Shown: one piece after another, positions 34,408 through 44,526 of the stretch
How positions within the stretch are numbered: position 1 is the first letter of the stretch
How the letters are laid out: each line of letters begins with the position of its first letter
Source: Cellulosilyticum sp. I15G10I2
GTDB taxonomy: Bacteria; Bacillota; Clostridia; Lachnospirales; Cellulosilyticaceae
DNA length: 64,000 nucleotides
NCBI RefSeq assembly: GCF_900095725.1
Contig: NZ_FMMP01000007.1
Location: 248,001-312,000 of the forward strand
Direction of reading: 5' to 3'
The notes under the pieces: generated by a model
The model's input: the letters and a program-made list of their open reading frames with translations, nothing else
Told to the model about the DNA's origin: nothing
The model's database searches: none
Made by a program: the position numbers and the translations under genes

Positions 34408-34451
34408 AAATAGAGTGCAATCATCTTTTAGAGTATTTGCACTCTATTTTT
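34408..34451 (+). terminator. Intra-operon attenuating hairpin after the binding-protein gene
   Basis: 13-bp stem (34408-34420 with 34437-34449) followed by T residues, between the binding-protein gene and the first permease. Partial read-through would give the usual excess of binding protein. Confidence 0.7.
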
Positions 34452-34485
34452 AAAACTAACTAGCAAAACTAAGAGGAGTGTCTAT

Positions 34486-35376
34486 ATGGAAAGTTCATTC
34501 AAAAAAAGTAAATATTCCTTAAGCGAGACCCTAACTGCCTATGCATTTCTTTTACCGGCATTATTTTTAGTCTTTATTTTTGTCATACAGCCCATTATCC
34601 TGGCCTTTATCTATGGCTTTACTGATTACTATTTGCTAAAGCCTAATGAAAAAGCTTTTATTGGTATTAATAATTTTATACGTATGTTAAATGATCAGCT
34701 TCTGCATAAGACATTTATAAATACCCTTTATTTCGTTGTACTTGTTGTGCCTATTCAGCTTGGAATGGCATTAGGCCTTGCGCTTATAGTTAATAAAAAG
34801 TTGAAGATTAACAGTTATTTCAGAATGGCATTTTTTTCACCTGCAGTTTTGTCTTTAGTTGTTATTTCAATACTTTGGTCTGTTATGCTCAATCCTTCTT
34901 CAGGAATCATTAATCAGATTCTTGCTAACTTCGGTATCCCTAAACAATTATTTTTAACAAGCAAAACCCAGGCCATGCCTACCATCGTTCTCATCTCTGC
35001 TTGGTCAGGCTGTGGGTATCAGATGCTCATTTTTCTTGCAGGTTTAAAAAACATCGATTCAGCTTTATATGAAGCGGCATCGATCGATGGCGCCAATACT
35101 TTTAAGAAATTTACGCATATTACGGTTCCAAACTTAAGACCTATAAGTATGTTTTTAATTATTACAACAACCATACAAGCTTTTAAGCTTATTGTACAGC
35201 CGATGGTTATGACAGGCGGAGGCCCTGACTACTCTACAATGACTATTTTGCAATATATTTATGAGTATGGTTTTAGACATCGTAATACCGGCTATGCAAG
35301 TGCTGTTACACTTGTTTTTACAATATTTTTAGTATTAGTTTCTATTATTATCAAGAAAGTCCTCAAGGAGGAATAA
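34486..35376 (+). CDS. Sugar ABC permease, MalF type
   Basis: Membrane protein of 296 residues with six predicted membrane segments. The cytoplasmic EAA loop that contacts the ATPase reads YEAASIDGANTFKKFTHIT near residue 200. The segment GGPDYSTMTILQYIYEYGF near residue 245 is standard for this family. It pairs with the next permease (1 nt apart) to form the channel. The operon has no ATP-binding subunit, so a shared MsmK-like ATPase encoded elsewhere must drive it. Confidence 0.92.
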   Translation: MESSFKKSKYSLSETLTAYAFLLPALFLVFIFVIQPIILAFIYGFTDYYLLKPNEKAFIGINNFIRMLNDQLLHKTFINTLYFVVLVVPIQLGMALGLALIVNKKLKINSYFRMAFFSPAVLSLVVISILWSVMLNPSSGIINQILANFGIPKQLFLTSKTQAMPTIVLISAWSGCGYQMLIFLAGLKNIDSALYEAASIDGANTFKKFTHITVPNLRPISMFLIITTTIQAFKLIVQPMVMTGGGPDYSTMTILQYIYEYGFRHRNTGYASAVTLVFTIFLVLVSIIIKKVLKEE

Positions 35377-35377
35377 C

Positions 35378-36217
35378 ATGAAAAGGTCAAACTTACTCAA
35401 AATACCGTTTTATTTAATGATCATCTTGATTTCTTTAGTTTTTATTTTTCCGCTGATCTGGATGATTGTATCCTCATTCAAAATCGATGAACATATTTAT
35501 AGAGATATTGGATCTATCTATGCCTTTATCCCAAGAACTAACGACCTGACACTTAAACCTTATCAGGAACTACTTAGTATGTATAACGTTTTTAGAAATA
35601 TGCTCAATAGTTTATTTTATGCATCTGCAACTGTTTTACTAGGGCTTTTAATTAATTCACTCGCAGGCTACGCCTTGGCAAAATTTAATTTTCCGTTTAA
35701 AAATGCAATCTTAATCTTGATTATTGCTTTAATGATTGTACCCATTGAAGCAACGATCCTGCCACTTTATCTTGTGGTATTTAGATTAAAACTTGTGAAT
35801 ACAATAGCAGGCTATCTGCTTCCTTTTGTAACCAATGTTATGAATATCTTTTTATTTAGACAATACTTTTTATCATTTCCCGAGGAATTATCTGAAGCAG
35901 CCAGGATTGATGGGTTAGGCCATTTCGGTTTATTTTTCAAAATTGTTTTCCCGGTTAGCAAACCTATTTATATAACGATCGGCATTATAACTTTTTTAGC
36001 TTCTTGGAACGACTTCTTATGGCCTGTTATGGCGCTTTCAAAATCTCAGCTTATGCCAATACAAGTCGCCTTAAATGCTATTTTTAGTGATACTTACAAT
36101 ATTTTTACAAGCCATATTATGGCAGCATTAACTCTAGTAACTATTCCAGTTATTCTGATTTATTTATTCTTCCAACAGCAAATTGTTGAGGGCGCTGCAA
36201 GAAGCGGTATTAAATAA
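35378..36217 (+). CDS. Sugar ABC permease, MalG type
   Basis: Second channel subunit, 279 residues and six membrane segments. EAA loop: LSEAARIDGLGHFGLFFKIV near residue 170; the C terminus ends IVEGAARSGIK as in many MalG-like permeases. The ribosome site lies in the end of the preceding gene (CAAGGAGGA). Works with the MalF-type subunit and the upstream lipoprotein. Confidence 0.92.
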   Translation: MKRSNLLKIPFYLMIILISLVFIFPLIWMIVSSFKIDEHIYRDIGSIYAFIPRTNDLTLKPYQELLSMYNVFRNMLNSLFYASATVLLGLLINSLAGYALAKFNFPFKNAILILIIALMIVPIEATILPLYLVVFRLKLVNTIAGYLLPFVTNVMNIFLFRQYFLSFPEELSEAARIDGLGHFGLFFKIVFPVSKPIYITIGIITFLASWNDFLWPVMALSKSQLMPIQVALNAIFSDTYNIFTSHIMAALTLVTIPVILIYLFFQQQIVEGAARSGIK

Positions 36218-36242
36218 TATAAAAATCTGAAAGGACTTTCAA

Positions 36243-37730
36243 ATGAATAAACTTAATCTCGCGAACGACTACGTTAATATGCACCAATCACAAATACAAA
36301 TACGTCCAGCTTTTCATTTTACAGCGCCTATTGGCTGGCTTAATGACCCAAATGGTTTTTCCTTTTTTAAAAATGCTTACCATTTGTTTTATCAGTACCA
36401 TCCCTATAATACAAATTGGGGCCCTATGCATTGGGGACATGCCAAATCCAATGATCTCATCAAGTGGGAGCATCTTCCCGTTGCCCTTGCTCCCGATGAA
36501 GCCTATGACTGCGACGGATGCTTTTCTGGCAGTGCTATGGTTGTTAATGATGAGTTATGTCTCATGTATACCGGTAACGTTGGTTCTGTATATGAAAAAA
36601 CGGATGACTTAGAACCAGTCAGACAAAATCAAAATATCGCTTTTAGCAAAGATGGCATTCACTTTACAAAGTATGCTAATAATCCTGTCCTTGATGAAAA
36701 TGATTTACCTTCTGGTTCTATCCCTCAGGATTTTCGAGATCCTAAAGTATTTTATATGAATGGTATGTATTATGCCATTATAGTCGCTAAAGATAAAGAA
36801 AACGGGGGGCAAGCACAACTTTATCGTTCTGAAGACTTTTTAAACTGGACGTTTCGTTCGGTACTTGCTTCTAGTCAGAATCAGTTTGGGGAGATGTGGG
36901 AATGTCCTGATTTATTCTCTTTAAATAGCGAAAGCTTCAGTGACGTTCTTATGCTTTCAATTATTAATGAAAACACTATCGGTCCTAAGCATACAACGCA
37001 ATATTTTATTGGAGATATGAACTATAACTCAGGCACTTATGATTGGAAACACACCGATGAGCTAGACTGTGGTTTTAGCTTTTACGCCCCTCAAACAACC
37101 GTGGATCCATCTGGTCGTCGTATTATGATTGCTTGGCTTAATATGTGGGGGGCTGCTATGCCTACATCTGTATATGGCTGGAATGGTATGATGAGCGTGC
37201 CTCGGGTTTTAACCCTTCACAATAACAAGCTCTATCAATACCCGATTGATGAGATTAAAAGTTACCGAAAGAATGCCATTACTTATGAAAATCTAGTTTT
37301 TGAAAATAACCTTCAATTAGAACAAGTTGCAGGCAAACAATTAGATCTAGAACTAAGTTTAGACTTATCAAAGACAGAAGCTTTTAGCATTAAACTACGC
37401 AAAGGACAAGACTGTGAAACTACTTTAATGTATGAGTGCCGTAACTCTCAGCTGATACTAGATCGCAGCAAAAACGGCGAGCCTATTTCTGAGGCTATTA
37501 CCTCAGAAAACGAACACAGTTATATTCGACGCAAGCCACTAGTACTTAAAGATAATTTATTAAAAATTCGTGCTTTAGTTGATCATTATTCTATTGAACT
37601 TTTTATTAATGATGGTGAAATGGCTCTTTCTTCAACTATTTTCCCTCATGAAGATGGACAGCAAATTGAATTTTATTCAGAAGGCTTAACTAAGATCTTA
37701 CGCCTTGAGAAATATGATATTATCGTTTAG
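36243..37730 (+). CDS. Cytoplasmic GH32 beta-fructofuranosidase
   Basis: Hydrolyses terminal beta-fructosyl bonds of sucrose or fructo-oligosaccharides after uptake. The 495-residue enzyme has the three GH32 catalytic motifs: WLNDPNG near residue 33 (nucleophile Asp), FRDPKVF near residue 165 (transition-state Asp) and WECPDLF near residue 219 (acid/base Glu). The C-terminal beta-sandwich (about 350-495) is present. No signal peptide, so it acts in the cytosol on unphosphorylated imported sugar. It is last in the ABC operon and is followed by a strong bidirectional hairpin. Confidence 0.94.
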   Translation: MNKLNLANDYVNMHQSQIQIRPAFHFTAPIGWLNDPNGFSFFKNAYHLFYQYHPYNTNWGPMHWGHAKSNDLIKWEHLPVALAPDEAYDCDGCFSGSAMVVNDELCLMYTGNVGSVYEKTDDLEPVRQNQNIAFSKDGIHFTKYANNPVLDENDLPSGSIPQDFRDPKVFYMNGMYYAIIVAKDKENGGQAQLYRSEDFLNWTFRSVLASSQNQFGEMWECPDLFSLNSESFSDVLMLSIINENTIGPKHTTQYFIGDMNYNSGTYDWKHTDELDCGFSFYAPQTTVDPSGRRIMIAWLNMWGAAMPTSVYGWNGMMSVPRVLTLHNNKLYQYPIDEIKSYRKNAITYENLVFENNLQLEQVAGKQLDLELSLDLSKTEAFSIKLRKGQDCETTLMYECRNSQLILDRSKNGEPISEAITSENEHSYIRRKPLVLKDNLLKIRALVDHYSIELFINDGEMALSSTIFPHEDGQQIEFYSEGLTKILRLEKYDIIV

Positions 37731-37760
37731 CTTTTTATAATGGTATTAAACTTTTAACTC

Positions 37761-37806
37761 AAAAACATCTTAAATGAGCTCATCGACTCAATTTAAGATG
37801 TTTTTA
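37761..37806. terminator. Bidirectional terminator between the two sugar operons
   Basis: Perfect 15-bp stem (37761-37775 with 37791-37805) with A and T runs on the two sides, between the GH32 gene and the convergent ABC operon. Confidence 0.85.
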
Positions 37807-37858
37807 TTATCACTTTATTCGTTTTAATTTAAATTCTTATTGCTACGATTAGCCCTTC

Positions 37859-38683
37859 TTATTTAATAGCACTATCAACCATTCCTTTAATAAAGTATTT
37901 TTGCAGCGCTAGAAAAAGTATAATAACAGGCAGGATGCCCATAAGAGCTGCCGCTGCCGCTGCATTCACATTATTGGAACTTTGTGAGAAGAAGCTTGAT
38001 ATCGCCAGTGTTATTGTTTTAATCTTTGGTGATTGCAGCATATAAAGTGAAAACTGATAGTCATTCCAACAGTTGATCCCTGTAAGGATAACAACTGATG
38101 CTGTAATAGGCTTAAGTTGTGGCAAAATCACAAGAAAAAACGTTCTAAATGGTCCGCAGCCATCGATCGATGCAGCTTCATCTAGTGCTGTAGGGATAGC
38201 CGCTATAAAGTTTGTATAAAGGAATATACTCATCGGAAGCTGAAAAGTTGTAATAATAAGAATGATGCCCCAATACGTAGAAGTCCCTTTAAGTCCTGCC
38301 ATAACGGTATATAGCGGTACAAGTATACTAAGGGGAGGTACCATCATAATGCCTAGTATAAAGGCTTTGATCCCCCCATTAAACCTCGTTCGGTTTCTTG
38401 CTAAGGGATAAGATGCCAAGGCACCAAAGACTGTAATGAGGGCTATGCAGCAGATTGTAATAATCGCAGAATTATAAAGTCCGCCTAGCATATTGCCTTT
38501 ATTAATCGCAATATCAAAATTTTGTTTATAGATATACCCCGGCAATATCCATCTTGAGGTTACATCCCTCGGAGATTTAAAAGCTACCCCAATCAGTATA
38601 TAAATCGGTGTAAAATGAATGATTGCCAGAAAAACGGCAAGTGGTATTTTCCAAAAAACTGCTGCTTTATTATTTTGTACCAT
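37859..38683 (-). CDS. Sugar ABC permease, MalG type (second system)
   Basis: Membrane protein of 274 residues with six segments; EAA loop LDEAASIDGCGPFRTFFLVI near residue 170 and C-terminal YFIKGMVDSAIK. Its start touches the stop of the MalF-type permease gene, so the two are co-translated. Substrate is unknown; the adjoining YesM/YesN pair is typical of plant-polysaccharide oligomer uptake systems. Confidence 0.92.
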   Translation of the reverse strand: MVQNNKAAVFWKIPLAVFLAIIHFTPIYILIGVAFKSPRDVTSRWILPGYIYKQNFDIAINKGNMLGGLYNSAIITICCIALITVFGALASYPLARNRTRFNGGIKAFILGIMMVPPLSILVPLYTVMAGLKGTSTYWGIILIITTFQLPMSIFLYTNFIAAIPTALDEAASIDGCGPFRTFFLVILPQLKPITASVVILTGINCWNDYQFSLYMLQSPKIKTITLAISSFFSQSSNNVNAAAAAALMGILPVIILFLALQKYFIKGMVDSAIK

Positions 38684-39573
38684 TACATCTCAACCTCCTT
38701 TTTATCAAAATAGTGTACAATCACATTGCTTACTATCATAATAAATATAAAGGTAAAGATTCCTATTGTAGCAGAATACCCTGCATGCTGTCCTCTAAAA
38801 TACATATTGGTGACCATTGTTGAGAGGGAGTGCGTGGAGTATCCAGGCCCTCCTGCGGTGAGCGCCATAATAATATCAAATAACTTTAAGCCTCCAATAA
38901 GGTTAAGGACAACTGCAGAGGATATCGCAGGCAGCAAAAGCGGCAATGTGATATATTTAAACTGTCCCCAGGCATTAACGCCATCAATAGAAGCTGCTTC
39001 ATAGTACATCTCAGAAATATTTTGAAGTCCTGCAAGGTAAATAACCATGGAAATTCCAACGAACTGAAGAATATTAATAAAAGTCATAATCAGTACAGCA
39101 CGCGGTCCCTGTGCCATCCAGTCAACTGCTCCTTTTCCAAAGAAGATCATAATATCGTTAAGTGATCCGCCATCATACTGTACAATAAAATACATCATAT
39201 ATCCCATAATAAGCGGCGCAATCATAACAGGCATATAGATGATTGTTCTTACAACTGAGCGGCCTCTAAACTTAGAATTCAGAAAAAGTGCATACGCGAG
39301 CCCTAAAACATTTTGGAACAGTGTACTGCCAAACCCATAGATAATAGTGTTAACAAAGGCCTGTAAAATATTTTTATCTTTAAAAAATCTTATATAATTA
39401 TCAAGTCCAATATATTTATAGGCTTGAGAATATCCATTCCAGTTTGTGAAGGATATTCTTATCCCTTGTGTAAAAGGGAATACCACAAAAGCTACAAACA
39501 AAATGATTGCGGGCAAATAAAATAGATTCATTATGTTTTTTGTTTTTACTTTCACACTTATAGTCTCCTTCAC
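38683..39573 (-). CDS. Sugar ABC permease, MalF type (second system)
   Basis: Channel subunit of 296 residues with six membrane segments. EAA loop YYEAASIDGVNAWGQFKYIT near residue 190 and the GGPGYSTHSLSTMVTNMYF segment near residue 240 are characteristic. It lies 49 bp after the binding-protein gene in the minus-strand operon. No ATPase gene is nearby. Confidence 0.92.
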   Translation of the reverse strand: MKETISVKVKTKNIMNLFYLPAIILFVAFVVFPFTQGIRISFTNWNGYSQAYKYIGLDNYIRFFKDKNILQAFVNTIIYGFGSTLFQNVLGLAYALFLNSKFRGRSVVRTIIYMPVMIAPLIMGYMMYFIVQYDGGSLNDIMIFFGKGAVDWMAQGPRAVLIMTFINILQFVGISMVIYLAGLQNISEMYYEAASIDGVNAWGQFKYITLPLLLPAISSAVVLNLIGGLKLFDIIMALTAGGPGYSTHSLSTMVTNMYFRGQHAGYSATIGIFTFIFIMIVSNVIVHYFDKKEVEM

Positions 39574-39622
39574 CTAGTTAGTTTAAAAAGAGACAGGCGT
39601 TTAAGTCCTGCCTCTAAAGTTT

Positions 39623-40939
39623 TTATTTTTGTGAAAATTTGTCATTGAAGCTCTGTTCCATTTGCTTAACTGCATCAGCTATAGTCCCTGGTTGTTTTGA
39701 AAGAATATTTGCACCTGTAATACAAAGGTCATCCCACATACCACTTGGTAAATATTCTCTATCAAAGTATGGGAAAGTTTTTACATCTGCATATTTTTCA
39801 TAGTAAGCTTTAAGCAGTCCTGTATCACTTTCAACGCCTTTAAGTCCTGCTGGCATACCATTTGCTGTTGCAAGTTTTGCACAGACATCTGGTCTTGCAA
39901 GATAATTAAGGAGTTGCAATGCTTCTTCCATGTGTGGCGTGTCTTTCCATACACCTGTTGCAAGACGCTCTCCACCAATAAGTGTAGGTTCATCTGATGC
40001 ATCTTTTGCTGGAATAGGCATCATCCCAAGGTTAGCATTTGGAAAAGCACCTAATGCTTCCGTAATCGCATAGTTACCATAAAATTCAAATCCAACTTTT
40101 CCTTCTCCGAGAGCTTTTGCTCCTGTAATATAATCAGAAGTAAGAGAATCTACATTTAAATACCCTGACTGATTCCATTTATCAAGCATTTCACAGATTT
40201 CTTCCCAGTTCTTCCAATCAAAAGTGCCATCTTTAAAGTCCTGTCTAAAGTTTTTACTTTCATTTGTTATGTAGAATGAAGGTGCTACCCAGTCAAAATA
40301 TTGACCTATTGTCCAGTTATCTTTTCCGCCGATATGAACAGGTGTAAGACCAACTGATTTGATCTTTTCACAAGCTGTTTCAAAATCTGACCAAGTCTTA
40401 ATATCATCAACATTAACACCAGCTTTATCCATTACGTCTTTGTTATAGACAATGCCTGCAAGGTCAACATCTGATGGTAAAACATACATTTGCCCATCCT
40501 TATCCGTAATAAGCGGTCTAATAGAATCAACAATATCTGCTGCAAAGGGTTGATCATTTATAGGTCTTAAGTACTCACTGTATCTTGCAACTGACCAGCC
40601 ATGAGTATTCCAAAGATCGGGAAGGTCTTGTGATGCCATCTTGGTTTTCATAAGCTCTTCATAGTTTGCACCGGGTGCGGAATATTCAACTTGAATACCT
40701 GTTTCAGCCGTAAAATCCTTACAAGCTTGCTCAAGTGCCTCACTTGGAACCCCTACCATACTTGACATAAATGTTAGTTTAATATCAGATTTTGGAGCGG
40801 TTTCAGCCTTAGCTTCAGCAGATGCTTGAGGTGCAGCTGGTGCCCCGGCTGCTGTATCCTCCACCGGTGGTTTTGAGCACCCCGCAAATAGTGTCATACT
40901 TAAAGTGAGGCCTAAAATGATACTTGAAAACTTTTTCAT
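39623..40939 (-). CDS. Sugar ABC transporter, substrate-binding lipoprotein (second system)
   Basis: Lipoprotein of 438 residues with the lipobox at LFAGCSK (Cys about residue 21), then a low-complexity Ala/Pro linker (about 25-50) that spaces the binding domain from the membrane. Family 1 solute-binding fold; NTHGWSVARYSEYLRPI and YNKDVMDKAGV are typical. First gene of the operon, transcribed away from the YesM/YesN genes, and with an AAAGGGGG ribosome site. Ligand is probably an oligosaccharide, identity unknown. Confidence 0.9.
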   Translation of the reverse strand: MKKFSSIILGLTLSMTLFAGCSKPPVEDTAAGAPAAPQASAEAKAETAPKSDIKLTFMSSMVGVPSEALEQACKDFTAETGIQVEYSAPGANYEELMKTKMASQDLPDLWNTHGWSVARYSEYLRPINDQPFAADIVDSIRPLITDKDGQMYVLPSDVDLAGIVYNKDVMDKAGVNVDDIKTWSDFETACEKIKSVGLTPVHIGGKDNWTIGQYFDWVAPSFYITNESKNFRQDFKDGTFDWKNWEEICEMLDKWNQSGYLNVDSLTSDYITGAKALGEGKVGFEFYGNYAITEALGAFPNANLGMMPIPAKDASDEPTLIGGERLATGVWKDTPHMEEALQLLNYLARPDVCAKLATANGMPAGLKGVESDTGLLKAYYEKYADVKTFPYFDREYLPSGMWDDLCITGANILSKQPGTIADAVKQMEQSFNDKFSQK

Positions 40940-41052
40940 AAAAATATCCCCCTTTTGTTTTTTATAACCAAAGTATATCTAAAATACCTGCCTATGTATA
41001 TGTTATATTTCTACACTCAGAGCGTTCATTTTTACACTTTGCACAAAATTCA

Positions 41053-41080
41053 TTGTAGTCAAACCCAATTATGATATAAT
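41053..41080 (+). promoter_or_regulatory. Promoter of the YesM/YesN genes
   Basis: TTGTAG (41053-41058), a 16-nt spacer and TATAAT (41075-41080), about 45 bp before the kinase start. The divergent ABC operon would be controlled from the same gap. Confidence 0.6.
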
Positions 41081-41125
41081 TATAACAAAACTTATCTTGT
41101 TAGTAAAAGGCGGTGAACATTTAAG

Positions 41126-42883
41126 TTGAAAAGAACCTATACATTTAAACTAAAGCTCTTAGGATTATTTTTTATATGGATTGCTATTCCTTTAATACTG
41201 ATGTCCTCTTTACTTTCACTTTACTTTAATAATCTTTTTATTAAACAATCTGATGAGCTTTTCTCCAACACGCTTTATTCCGTCTCTAAAAACCTTCAAT
41301 TGTATCTTGATGAACTTAAACGTCTTTCACTATCGCCTCATGTATATGATGAAGTTATGGAGCCGTTAATTTATATCAATAGCGGGAATTATACTAAGGG
41401 AGAGGATCAGTTTAAAAAATTTACAATGGCAAGAGCTTATACCCAAAGTATGATGAAAGTTTTATACCTTTCAAGAAATGACGTAACAGGGGTTTTGTTT
41501 ATGCCTGTTAATAACAATGATAATACCTCGTATGTTATTAAACGTATGAAAGAAGGACTTGAAGAAATCAATGATTATAACTTTAAAGCTGAGAGCTGGT
41601 ATAATGAAGCCATCAAACAAAATGGTGCGGCCATATTCTCTCCTGTTCATGAGGCCACTTACTACAACTATGCATATCCTATGCATGTTTTTTCCGTTGT
41701 ACGGCTTATTAAAGATACTAATAGTAAGCGTTATGTGGGCGTTATAAAGGTTGATGCAGCGGAAAATATTATAAGAGACATCTTTAATAATATCTCTTTA
41801 AGTCCCCATTCTGTTCTGGCCCTTTTAGATCAAAATAAAAAAGTTATTTATTCAACCCATGAGGTATCACAAGAACTACTTCAAAAAATCTCTGAAAACA
41901 ATCAAATAATAAAGTCTCATAATGATACTTTTTACATATCTATCGAGGATATTCCCTCAACCCCGTGGCAGCTTGTCTATATGTCCTCAAGAAAAGATGT
42001 GCTTATGCAGACAAGTACAATTTATTATGTTGCTGTATTTCTGGGAATAGTTTGTTTTACCCTAGCCTTTATGATTTTTCAAATCACTTCTCAAAGAGTT
42101 GTTAACCCTGTAAAAAATATTATCTCTGCTATGAAAAAGATGGAGAAAGGTGATTTAGAGGCTAAAGTTCCTATTGATCCTAAGAGCAATGATGAGTTTA
42201 CTATTATTTCAAAAGCACTTAATCGTATGACCCTTAAACTCAGCCATCATATTGACAGTGAATATCGTGCCGTCTTATGCCAACGTAATGCTGAATATAT
42301 TGCGCTGCAAACACAGATAAATCCCCACTTTCTCTATAATACTTTAAACGGGTTTATTACCCTTAACCGACTGGGGGCTAAACAGACGCTGGAGGATTCA
42401 ATCATACAGCTTACAGCATTATTTAGATATACCTGCAGTAATGCTTATTTAAGCACTATTGCAGAAGAATTTTCATTTCTTGATAGATATCTTTCTCTTC
42501 AAAAACTACGATTTGATGACAGGCTAAGCTATCACATAACTATTGATGAAACAGCAAGAACACATACTATCCCTAAATTACTTATACAACCCCTTGTTGA
42601 AAATGCTATTATTCATGGCATGGAGCCAAGTGATCAGCCTATATTTATTGATGTTTATGCTTTTACTACAGAGCTTCCTCCTATAGGCCTATGTACTGTT
42701 ATTATTATGAAAGACGATGGGTTAGGCTTTGACATGTCCTCACTCAAAAAAGAAAGTCGGGTTGGTATTAAAAATATCGAGGAGCGTCTTCACTTATTTA
42801 GGCCCAATTCATTCTTTGAAATACAAAGTGTCCTAGATCAAGGCACATCATGCCATATTATTATTCCAGTAGAAGGAGTGTAA
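41126..42883 (+). CDS. YesM-type sensor histidine kinase
   Basis: Kinase of 585 residues with a TTG start preceded by AAGGCGGTG. An N-terminal membrane segment (about 10-32), a large extracytoplasmic dCache-like sensor (about 33-290), a second membrane segment (about 295-318) and HAMP (about 320-375) lead to the His_kinase box TQINPHFLYNTLNGFI near residue 395 and a HATPase domain (VENAIIHGMEP, DDGLGFD, GIKNIEERL). YesM kinases sense extracellular sugars, directly or through a binding protein. The partner regulator follows 4 nt later. Confidence 0.92.
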   Translation: MKRTYTFKLKLLGLFFIWIAIPLILMSSLLSLYFNNLFIKQSDELFSNTLYSVSKNLQLYLDELKRLSLSPHVYDEVMEPLIYINSGNYTKGEDQFKKFTMARAYTQSMMKVLYLSRNDVTGVLFMPVNNNDNTSYVIKRMKEGLEEINDYNFKAESWYNEAIKQNGAAIFSPVHEATYYNYAYPMHVFSVVRLIKDTNSKRYVGVIKVDAAENIIRDIFNNISLSPHSVLALLDQNKKVIYSTHEVSQELLQKISENNQIIKSHNDTFYISIEDIPSTPWQLVYMSSRKDVLMQTSTIYYVAVFLGIVCFTLAFMIFQITSQRVVNPVKNIISAMKKMEKGDLEAKVPIDPKSNDEFTIISKALNRMTLKLSHHIDSEYRAVLCQRNAEYIALQTQINPHFLYNTLNGFITLNRLGAKQTLEDSIIQLTALFRYTCSNAYLSTIAEEFSFLDRYLSLQKLRFDDRLSYHITIDETARTHTIPKLLIQPLVENAIIHGMEPSDQPIFIDVYAFTTELPPIGLCTVIIMKDDGLGFDMSSLKKESRVGIKNIEERLHLFRPNSFFEIQSVLDQGTSCHIIIPVEGV

Positions 42884-42887
42884 AAAT

Positions 42888-44369
42888 ATGATTATTTTAC
42901 TTGCTGATGACGAGCGTATGGTAAGGCTTGGTCTTAAAAGTATGTTGGATGAACTCTATCCAAACAACCATACCTACATAGAAGCTAAAAATGGCAAAGA
43001 GCTTATAAACTTAGCACTCGAACATAAACCCCATATTGCTTTTGTAGATATTAATATGCCACTCATTAATGGACTCTTAGCTATTGAAGCATGTAAGTGT
43101 AAGACCTCTTTAACTCAGTGGCTGATGCTGACAGGCTATTCAGATTTTGAATATGCCAAACAGGCGATCAAACTTGGCGTATCCGATTACTTACTTAAGC
43201 CAGTCAGCATCCAAGAACTTTCTGAGGTAATGCAAAAAACCGAAAAAAACTTAGACCTCCAGCTGGCTAAACTTAATCATAGTTTTGCCTTAGAGGTTAT
43301 CTCCGCCTATAATGTATCCCAAGTCAGTGATCCACTAGAACTTCATTTATCTAAATGCATATCTTCTGCACCTACATGTTTCAAAGCTTATCTTTTTTAC
43401 ACCGATAACTGGGATAAAAACATTAGGTATCAGTTACTGACTAAACTAAGTGAGCGTTTAAAACAACTTTTTGCCACTATGATGGATAGTGATTTTCGCT
43501 ATGCTCTCTTTTATTTAAACAGCGGCGAACTTTGTGTTGTAACCAGTCATTGTAAAAATGCCATAATGCTTTATGCTGCTTTAACTGACTTTATTAATGA
43601 ATCCCTCGATCCTATAACTATTTTTTCTTCCGAATTTGAATCTCTAGATGCATTTTGTTATGAATGCCCAAAAATATCTGAGATCTCTCATATACGTTCC
43701 ATCTATAAACTAGGAACTATTATAGATTATAAAGAACTACTACAGCATAAAGACTTAGATCTCATGCTTCAGTTTGCTGGTGCTCTAGAAAAATTATGCC
43801 TTTCCTTTATTCAAGGTGAAGAGCTTGAATATAAAAATATAATTAAATGTCTACATCAAAATAAGGATTTTCATAGACTCTTTCAAACCGTCAACTCAAG
43901 CAATATAGCGAAGTACTTAAATGCCTCTATTGATTTAAACTTATCTGCTGCTGACTATAACTCTCTTCTTAATGAACTCTTTGAACATAGAAATGATATG
44001 TATCTTAACCTTCCTAAAAAGTCAAATATAGATATCATTTCACAAATTGAAGCGTATATCAAAGAAAACTATATGAATGAAATCGGCATTAACTCTATTG
44101 CAGAGATGTATGATATTACCCCTAATTATCTTAGTAAAATATTTCATCAAAAATCAGGTAAGAAATTTATTAACTATTTAACTGAGGTTCGTATTACCAA
44201 TGCCAAAAGAATATTTAGTGAAACCCCGGAAGCAAATATTAAAGATATTTCTATTAGAGTAGGCTATTATAGCACAAGACATTTCACAAAGATGTTTTCT
44301 AAAACGGTAGGTTGCTTACCTTCTGAATATCAAAAGCAAATTTTAGGAAAACCCTTGAAAATTTTATAA
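42888..44369 (+). CDS. YesN-type AraC response regulator
   Basis: Regulator of 493 residues: receiver domain (1-120; LLADDERMVRLGLKSML, phosphoacceptor in IAFVDINMPLINGL, LLKPVS lysine), a long middle region without a clear family (about 130-385), and a C-terminal AraC double helix-turn-helix (about 390-490) with ITPNYLSKIFHQKSGKKFI and VGYYSTRHFTKMFSKTVGC. It probably activates the divergent ABC operon at 37859-40939 when phosphorylated by the preceding kinase. Confidence 0.92.
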   Translation: MIILLADDERMVRLGLKSMLDELYPNNHTYIEAKNGKELINLALEHKPHIAFVDINMPLINGLLAIEACKCKTSLTQWLMLTGYSDFEYAKQAIKLGVSDYLLKPVSIQELSEVMQKTEKNLDLQLAKLNHSFALEVISAYNVSQVSDPLELHLSKCISSAPTCFKAYLFYTDNWDKNIRYQLLTKLSERLKQLFATMMDSDFRYALFYLNSGELCVVTSHCKNAIMLYAALTDFINESLDPITIFSSEFESLDAFCYECPKISEISHIRSIYKLGTIIDYKELLQHKDLDLMLQFAGALEKLCLSFIQGEELEYKNIIKCLHQNKDFHRLFQTVNSSNIAKYLNASIDLNLSAADYNSLLNELFEHRNDMYLNLPKKSNIDIISQIEAYIKENYMNEIGINSIAEMYDITPNYLSKIFHQKSGKKFINYLTEVRITNAKRIFSETPEANIKDISIRVGYYSTRHFTKMFSKTVGCLPSEYQKQILGKPLKIL

Positions 44370-44526
44370 CTTTTAATCCCTAGTATTATTTAAGTGATTT
44401 GAGACAAAATATATCTTGTATGATGGTACTTTAAATAGATAAAAAAGGTTATCAAGTTTTAAGTTTGATAATACTCTTATAAGTCTGATAACATCATATC
44501 ATGCGCTTACAGAAGGAGGTGAAAAA

